This document shows positions 57,475 through 64,000 of a DNA stretch of 64,000 bases, in pieces; within the stretch, counting starts at the first letter, position 1, and every line of letters starts with the position of its first letter. The notes below the pieces were generated by a model. It was not told where the DNA came from. It saw only the letters and a list, made by a program, of their open reading frames with translations, and did not search any database. The position numbers and the translations under genes are program-made. The DNA comes from Isoetes taiwanensis (lineage: Eukaryota > Streptophyta > Lycopodiopsida > Isoetales > Isoetaceae), in the NCBI GenBank assembly GCA_021234155.1, contig JAJEKV010000018.1, positions 12,437,654-12,501,653 of the forward strand. Direction: 5' to 3'.

Positions 57475-60331
57475 CAGGGGGTTTTTTTTGTAATTTTATA
57501 CGCTTTTTGGCATGGTTTTTATATGATTTCATGGGCTAATGCACGAGGCATACTAATCAAGATATCTAGAGCCTTAATAATCGGATTCATATATTTGAAT
57601 GGCATTTTATCTATGGTTTTGCAATGGTTTTGCCTTGCATGTTTTTGTTCCTTAAAAACTTAATTAATTTAATTTTTATGCGCCCATGCAAGCAACGAGG
57701 CATTGAACTTTTTAGGGTTCAACCATAGGGTTCGTGGAGTGAAGAGATACACGAAAGAAGGGGATTTAGGGGATTTCTCGCGGCAGTTTTTCTCCTCGCT
57801 ATGGCTTCCCCAAAGGCTCACATGGCTAGATTAGTAGCACGATCCATCCCTTACAAATTAAAAGGTGTCAAACGCAACGCCTTTATCACGGCCTACTTGG
57901 GGCCATAGTATGGAGCTCTTTTGTATCACGCTATTATTGGTTCTTGTTTTCACAAGCAAATCTTTCTTCTTCAAATTGGACCTAAAGGGCATTACATGAT
58001 GATTATGCAAAATGAAGGCCTTGTTCTTTCCGCGATTCAAGTCATGCATTGTTCTCCTTTATTCTAGATCTTCCTGCAGTAGTGGTGAAATTGACCCAAC
58101 CGGGTAGGGAGACAAGGTTGCCTTTGCACTTGATCTTGTGGCCGATGTTCTTTCAAGCGGTAGATATACACAAGAAACCTATATCGCATAACACTTCATT
58201 TTAAGGTGGCTTCAACATCTCCGGTTAGCTAATTAGATGACAAACGCAGTTGAAGATCTTATTTGGGTATATTGATGTCCAAAGCGAGAAGCCTGAGAAT
58301 TCTTTAATCGAGAAGCTTGTCTTTGTTTTATATTGCTTCATGTGGCATTTAAAAATGCATCAAAAACTCTATGCATGTTTGGATGTGTTGGTCAACGTTG
58401 TATAAACTATGCAAACATAGAAGTTTGGACTTTGCCATTTCGGGCTGATCTTAATGGAACAGGTGATCCAAGATGGTAGGAGGGGTATTGCAATCATTGA
58501 CAAACAAGCCTATGCTCGTGAACTATATCGTAGGGGTTAATACAAAGTGGACTAGTTGAGGTGAAGGTTTTCACATGCACAATACCTTTTGTCTCACTAT
58601 GTAAGCAATACTTGTAATTTTCTTTTCTGTGTCCTTCTCGATTGTATTCAAAGCATGTGCATGTCCTAGGTTTGTTTGGATGCAATGAAACATGTGCCTG
58701 TCTGGCAAAAAGGGCATGCCCTTGTGTTCCACTCATAGCCCAGTACTTTGTGGATTGCATTATTTGATCCTGATCAAGTAAGTTGGATACCGTGTGTTTA
58801 TATTAACTAGGAAGTTAAACCGCATATACTATCTTTGTATACATCCATATTATATTATATTATATTAAGAGAACGCCATTGCATTTATACTGTTATATGT
58901 CTATAGGTGCTTTCGCGGAGAGGCCTTGTGGCGAAGAGTTGTGGGACCTTTATGGTCATGAACTTGGGAATGATTATGTCATTTGGTCTTTTGGGACCAC
59001 TTTCTCATGAAAATTTAAATGTTCTACAAGGTGCCGCGGTGCCTTGGCTTCCCGCTATGGAAGAGTATCCTAGCAAAGATCTCGGGTAACTCACATGCAA
59101 TTTCTAGTCGCCTTGATCAAGCATGCTTTGTGAGGATTGAACATATTCAATGGTTTGCCTCTGCGGGGAGACACTTTCGTATTTCTCTTTTTCACAACCT
59201 TATTGGATATAGAGCTATCATCATCCGGCACTATATTTTTTGCACTTTGTTTGGACAATAGGATTTGAAACTATAGTTTAGAATCGAATATCTTAACCGG
59301 AGGACTCCGTGATATTGAAGGCTACCTCCTTATCCTCCTCGCTTAATGTATATGCCATTATTCACAACAACTTGTCTCATCACATCCGCTCTCGCATGAT
59401 TGTAATATGCATTCTCATAGTTTGTACTTTGAAATTAAAGTTCACATTTCAAATTCGTGTTTGTCTTCGATGTGCAGTAGACGCAAGGTAGCGAGAATAG
59501 CGGATTTTTCCACTTCCTTTCTTCTACTAGTAGTTGAAACAATGTAAACGGGTTTGCCCCAGGATGAAACGTGAATCTATTTAACTATTTATGTAATGAC
59601 TAACTTTCACATGTTGAATCGACACTTGTCATGTTGAAATAGGATATTTGTTTGATGAAATAGGATATTTGAAATTCAATATAAGCTTGGCGTAAGATAC
59701 AAAGATGGTCCTATTTGTGATCTTTGTAAAACGATGTCGATATGGAATTAAAACTCCTATTTGTATATTTGTTGGCACTTACATACTTACATAAGCAAAG
59801 CTAATCGCCCATAAAGTTTACCTATATTTGCTTTAGTTAGGGCCCAAGGGCCCAAATTTTTTTAATATAACAATCAACACACAACTACCATTAATATTAT
59901 TAACACAAACCATTGCATTTAACACATTTAAATTAAAATCCCCTTTAAACCCCCTTTGGTTTGGGTGCATATTCACACGGGGGTTCGAGAGGCGTGAGCC
60001 CCAAAATATATTTACAATACATGTATAAAAATTAACACCATTAAGTACATTCTCTCAAACCTTATAGTATTTTGCAAATCTTAATATACAAGACACAAAA
60101 CTTGTACATGCATACCCCAATAAGCGAGGATGCGCTATATGCGGTCCAGATCTTGGAATAAAGGCAAATATGCCCATCCGACAAATGACTCGTTGCGGGT
60201 AACCCCAAGTGTGAATATGCACCCAAACCAAAGGGGGTTTAAGGGGGATTTTAATTTAAATGTGTTAAATGCAATGGTTTGTGTTAATAATATTAATGGT
60301 AGTTGTGTGTTGATTGTTATATATAATATAC
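57475..60331. mobile_element. About 2.86 kb insertion within the ORF1-like sequence
   Basis: The text between the two ORF1 parts has no place in the reading. 57475-59864 contains only short ORFs. On the minus strand one near 58660-58560 reads TCTCFEYNREGHRKENYKYC, a possible worn zinc knuckle. On the plus strand 58907-59261 has two overlapping 60-80 codon ORFs without domains. The right end is occupied by the inverted-repeat element at 59865-60322. Whether one or two insertions took place cannot be told. Confidence 0.45.
59865..60322. mobile_element. Foldback/MITE element with 114 bp near-perfect inverted repeats
   Basis: 59865-59978 and 60209-60322 are reverse complements over 114 bases with about one mismatch and no indel (outer end ATATAACAATCAACACACAA, inner end GGTTTGGGTGCATATTCACA). 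The 230-base middle carries no ORF longer than a few dozen codons. A single transcript would fold into a long hairpin. No transposase is present, so it would be non-autonomous. The outermost bases are TA-rich, so the target duplication (perhaps TA or TATA) is ambiguous. Confidence 0.85.
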
Positions 60332-61192
60332 CAGTATTACTCTCTTGGTTTTACACCAGATATGATTCGTGCATTAAAGATGCCATGCTGGTTCTCATTA
60401 CCTAATCTTCCTCCTGATCTAATGGCTCACCAATTTCTAGTTGTAATTGCAACGAGACTTGGGGTTCATATCTCACATTCGATCATGAATGGTCAAAGGA
60501 TTTGTGTTTCTATGCCAGTGGACTCGCCTTTACCAGATTGTATAGTTGTGAAGAGTGGGCCTTGGTATAATAAGTTGGATCTTAAGCTTCTGAATGGTCC
60601 AGAATTAGCCCGTTTGTTTCCTGATAAGGAGGCTTTTGCTAGCTTTCGTCGAGGTTCAACATTCTTCTCAGGTTCAAGCTCCCGCTGTTGTTTCTTCATC
60701 TATTCATGATCAATCTTTGCCGGTTGCTTTGCATTTCTCGGCTATGGAAGATGCTCTACATACAGTTCCGATGGTGTCGTCCTTAGCACCATCAGCTGCA
60801 GCGATAGTTTCTACTACTCTCCACGTCGTTGCTTCTGCTTCTCATGAATCTTCAGTGCGTTAAAGAGTCATGGCAACAGGTCAATTGGAAGAAGACAACG
60901 AGGAAGAAGTCTATTATGTCATCCCATGAGCCTATCCTACCTCATACTATTCAGTGGCATGATAATTTGATGTCTGTTGATGATCATCTCGATGTTGCAG
61001 ACCATGTTGATGGTGATGCGGCCATTAAACACCTCAAGATGGCACAAGGAGTATGATTATATACTGTGTATGGGTGGTTTTGCTTAGGGGACTATTTCGT
61101 CCTCTTGGTTTTGAGTCCCATGTCACAGGTCCCTTGTATGTATCTTAATTTTTCTTGATAATAGATTGTCGTTCTTAAAAAAAAAAATCTAT
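60332..61192 (+). mobile_element. LINE-type ORF1, 3' part, with poly(A) tail
   Basis: Resumes as YYSLGFTPDMIRALKMPCWF then SLPNLPPDLMAHQFLVVIAT and CVSMPVDSPLPDCIVVKSGP, the WxxLPxLPxxL block and following part of ORF1-like proteins. It then changes frame (AFASFRRGSTF versus VQHSSQVQAPAVVSSSIHDQ) and ends by about 61053. No reverse transcriptase follows. Instead a short 3' UTR ends in GATAATAGATTGTCGTTCTT and about 11 A (61191). The end resembles that of the poly(A) element at 37.34 kb. Confidence 0.65.
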
Positions 61193-62960
61193 TATATACC
61201 CTTTCTTTTTGTTGTTATGCTTCCCATTAAATGGTCCTAGCTAGTACGCATATACCAACGAGGGCGAGATACACACACAGTACCAAGTCCAGAGCACATT
61301 TCTCCTTCGTGAGATGTTCATTGGGCACCTACCTTGTTCATATTCCACACTTTGGGTTACTCAAAGTGTCCCTTCAACTTCCCTATATTTGAAATGTTGT
61401 TTACAATAACTTTCAAGCTCCCCTTGTCTCACACTTGTCGTGTGGGTATATTACTTGCCTCCCTAACGCTTGTTTGGAGATCGACTTCCCTTAATAGTAT
61501 AGCTTCACCAAAGCGCCCACATACCTTTCTTGCAGCTTTCAGACGATTGCGCTTTCTGCTAGCAATTGTCGTCTTCCATTCCAACGGTCTTACAGAACAC
61601 TTATTCTCGCCTTCGCTCAGTTCGGCCTCGATTCTCTTGACCTTGTGCGGAAACTACGTTCCACGCTATTGTCTAGTCTTCTAGTAGGCGCCCCTTTGCT
61701 CCCAGTGGAGACATGATGCGTCAATTCCCTTAACTTGTACTATGCATGATGGCCATGCATTTGACCAACATCATTAAGCATATCCACGTGGCTACATTCT
61801 CGCCTTACTCGTGCATACCCTTGCATCTATATTGCATGCCTTAGGAACGTCAGCTTCCTTATGAAATGCAACTTATGTGTAATTTTATAATACGTAGTTT
61901 ATGGATCTGCGTCGTATACGTCATTAACCTTCTAGATTCTATAGCATAAACATGCTATACCTTGACCACCATTGTCGAAATCTACACTTCTAAAGTGATC
62001 TCCCTTTCATAAGCTGGATATTTATCTCTCTAACGTGTCGTATGGCAGATAAGCATACACCACTTCTCCCTCAACTCCATAGTGCTATATCCAATATCAT
62101 TTTATGTTGAATGGCAATATATCTGCCACATAACAAATCAATCTTCGTCATTATTAAGTATATCTTTTTGCATCGCTTAAACTTCCAGTGATTCAATGGG
62201 ATCACAAACATCGCGCTAGCAATTCTCTCGGGTATGGATCCAAAATAAGGATACCTTACCACTCCTTATTTCCAACATTTAGCACTTCTACCCGAGCTCT
62301 CATATATATTCCATGTGATTACAGAATGGTTTTCATATGTAACAATGTCGTCTTGGCATTCCCTATGTACTCATGGGATATTTAATATTCTACTTAGTCA
62401 TCACCCTCTAGTCAAACTTTACCTAGCTCAGCTTCCTAGGCGCAGAAGTATGACTGCCCCTACCATTCTCTATGGAGCTATATCAGCTTCCATATCACTA
62501 AATCGATTGCTTTTCCATAGGTCATGCTTAATTCACACCTAAGCTAAAACCTCAGGGTCTCATTGTTTTATACAATGTACCTTGGTTCCGCAAACTCACA
62601 CTTTTATCAAGAACGGTTGCTACGCAACATGTGTCATCTTTTTAAGAGTCTTTCGATATTACTAATATTAATAGCTCACAAATTCTTATATCTATGTATG
62701 CCTTGCCACCATTACCTTCATGTTCTCTCATGTTTCACTCTTTATAATTCTCACTGTGAGATAGCACTCGCATATTTGTTATCAAGACAACTATTAGCAG
62801 ATTTATTTGGTCATCACATAATCAATATTACTGCACTCAAAAATATCTGTACATCTTGTCTTAATAGCGGTCGGATCCTACCACTCAGGCATGGTTCCGG
62901 CCTCTTAGGAAGTCGTGGACATCTCTCCTGGCAGATAGGAGATGCTAAAATTTGAATCAT
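61193..62960. other. Unassigned repeat-like sequence
   Basis: Pyrimidine-rich on the plus strand; ORFs at 61334-61684 (116 codons) and 62563-62955 (130 codons) have no recognisable domain. Confidence 0.35.
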
Positions 62961-63240
62961 GCTTTTGCCTCCTTCGATTTCATATTCATATCATTCTGTA
63001 TAATATCCAATGGTATAAACCATTGTAAACCATTGCTTTAACGTGAATAATATATCCCATGAAAACCAATGGTTAAACCATTATTTAAATACATTTCTTA
63101 ACCTTCAATCTACTCATATTGCAATGTATATCATCTGTTAATGTCTGCATATCTCTGAACATAGAACCTTAGCCTGTGCCACAAACTGTGTGATGACAAT
63201 ACCATATGCCACAACCTGTGTGATGACAATACCATATATT
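62961..63240 (-). mobile_element. Probable 3' LTR part of the Copia element
   Basis: On the minus strand, the Copia polyprotein stops at 63241 and is followed by a purine-rich GAAGGAGGAG then TGTAGAATATATGG, the expected polypurine tract and TG start of an LTR. The LTR contains two tandem copies of a 28 bp unit (63182-63237; ATGGTATTGTCATCACACAG) and repeated AAACCATT/AATGGTTT inverted motifs (63010-63085). Its far end is not determined. Confidence 0.55.
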
Positions 63241-64000
63241 CTACACTCCTCCTTCAGCACACAGGTTAATTACATTTAATTTATCTCTGAACCCTGTAAA
63301 ATTTTTCTCTGCTAGAGCTTTAGTAAATATGTCAGCTATCTGCATGTTTGTATTAATGTAGCACATTTGAATGTAGCCCTTTTCTGCCATATTTCTGATA
63401 AAATGCACATCAAGCTCGATGTGTTTAGTCCTCTCATGCTGAACAGGGTTCTTAATAGCTATACAGCTCATGCTATCAGTCATAACTATTGTAGGTTGTC
63501 TTTGCTTAAATCCAAGTTCTTCTAATAGCCTTCTTAACCATACAACGATCTTCTTGTACTTCTATCTCCTCCCCAATCTGCATCACTAAAGCTTTTTAAA
63601 TTCAAGTCATCAGATGTAAATGTAATACCATAGTTTGCAGTGCCTTTCAGATACTTCAAAACATGTTTTGCTTCTTCCCAATGCAACTTGGTTGGATTAT
63701 TACAATATCTACTCAAAACATTGACTGAATAGCTTATATCAGGCCGTGTATTATTTTACAAATATAATAAACAGCCTATAATCTTCCTGTATGGAACATT
63801 TTCCATTTCTTTTGTGACAATATTTTCCTGAACAATGTCTGTCAGTCCATGACCTGCAACAATTGCGGTTTTTGCTGTTTTAGCATCTTGCATATGAAAT
63901 CTTTTCAACATATTTTGCACATGTCTGCTTTGTTTCAAAGCTAGCATTTCTTTCTCTCTATTTCTCCATACCTCGATTCCCAAGAATTGCTTTAATTCAC
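63241..64000 (-). mobile_element. Ty1-Copia retrotransposon, end of reverse transcriptase and RNase H, defective
   Basis: Minus strand, running in from beyond the window. 63983-63756 reads MGIEVWRNREKEMLALKQSR then YRKIIGCLLYL, followed by one in-frame stop and NNTRPDISYSVNVLSRYC, the end of the reverse-transcriptase/connection region. 63716-63534 reads WEEAKHVLKYLKGTANYGIT and SFSDADWGGDRSTRRS, the start of RNase H. 63530-63241 reads WLRRLLEELGF, TDSMSCIAIKNPVQHERTKH, IELDVHFIRNM and IADIFTKAL, the end of RNase H. Between RSTRRS and WLRRLL an intact element has about 35-40 more residues, including the SSTEAEY active-site Glu. That piece is deleted here. With the stop, the element cannot be autonomous. 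Confidence 0.9.

Noticed and set aside
59865-60322. microRNA precursor
   Set aside because: Arms of 114 bases with near-perfect pairing and a TA-rich end fit a foldback transposon better than a miRNA hairpin.

Overview
This window reads as nuclear DNA of a land plant with a large, repeat-laden genome. Genes are sparse and interrupted by GT-AG introns, most of the sequence is decayed retroelement, and there is no bacterial-style gene packing. The best lineage clue is a flavodiiron protein (FLV) relic at 32.5-35.7 kb. Chloroplast FLV genes are found in algae, bryophytes, lycophytes, ferns and gymnosperms but not in flowering plants. With this gene density, a fern or gymnosperm is my favoured guess (inference).

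Only one gene can be rebuilt without damage: a thylakoid-lumen PsbP-like protein (PPL1-like) on the minus strand at 10947-13600, with seven exons, all phases consistent, and 232 residues. Two more gene loci are recognisable but broken. One is a multi-pass membrane protein with a signal-peptide start and a Lys/Glu-rich middle (20399-22640, minus). The other is the 3' half of FLV (32512-35694, plus), whose last exons are clean while the middle exons carry several frameshifts. A short PPR fragment lies at 40.3 kb and a Myb/SANT-like relic at the left edge.

The rest is mobile DNA. Layout: 0-7.2 kb, a dispersed repeat present twice, one copy split by about 2.6 kb; 8.4-9.5 kb, a microsatellite-tailed element end and a direct repeat; 13.6-20.4 kb, unrecognised; 23-28 kb, local duplications, a Copia reverse transcriptase relic, a SINE-like head and a decayed LTR; 28-31 kb, LINE pieces; 36-37 kb, a poly(A) retroelement with a clear target-site duplication; 41-46 kb, two LINE remnants on the minus strand; 46.6-48.1 kb, a 1.5 kb LTR followed by an initiator-Met-tRNA primer-binding site; 48.4-48.8 kb, a tRNA-derived SINE with a duplicated body; 53.4-54.7 kb, a LINE 3' half carrying a nested inverted-repeat element, followed by a second element end; 56.5-61.2 kb, a retroelement ORF1 split by an insertion whose right end holds a near-perfect 114 bp inverted-repeat element; 63.0-64.0 kb, the 3' end of a Ty1-Copia element running off the window.

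No new enzymatic system is visible. The most interesting structural signal is a LINE/SINE tail family that ends in a short hairpin. Its stem changes on both sides between copies (AGGCC/GGCCT versus AACCC/GGGTT), and it is followed by a conserved GGACG-T/A-AAA block and a different microsatellite in each copy.
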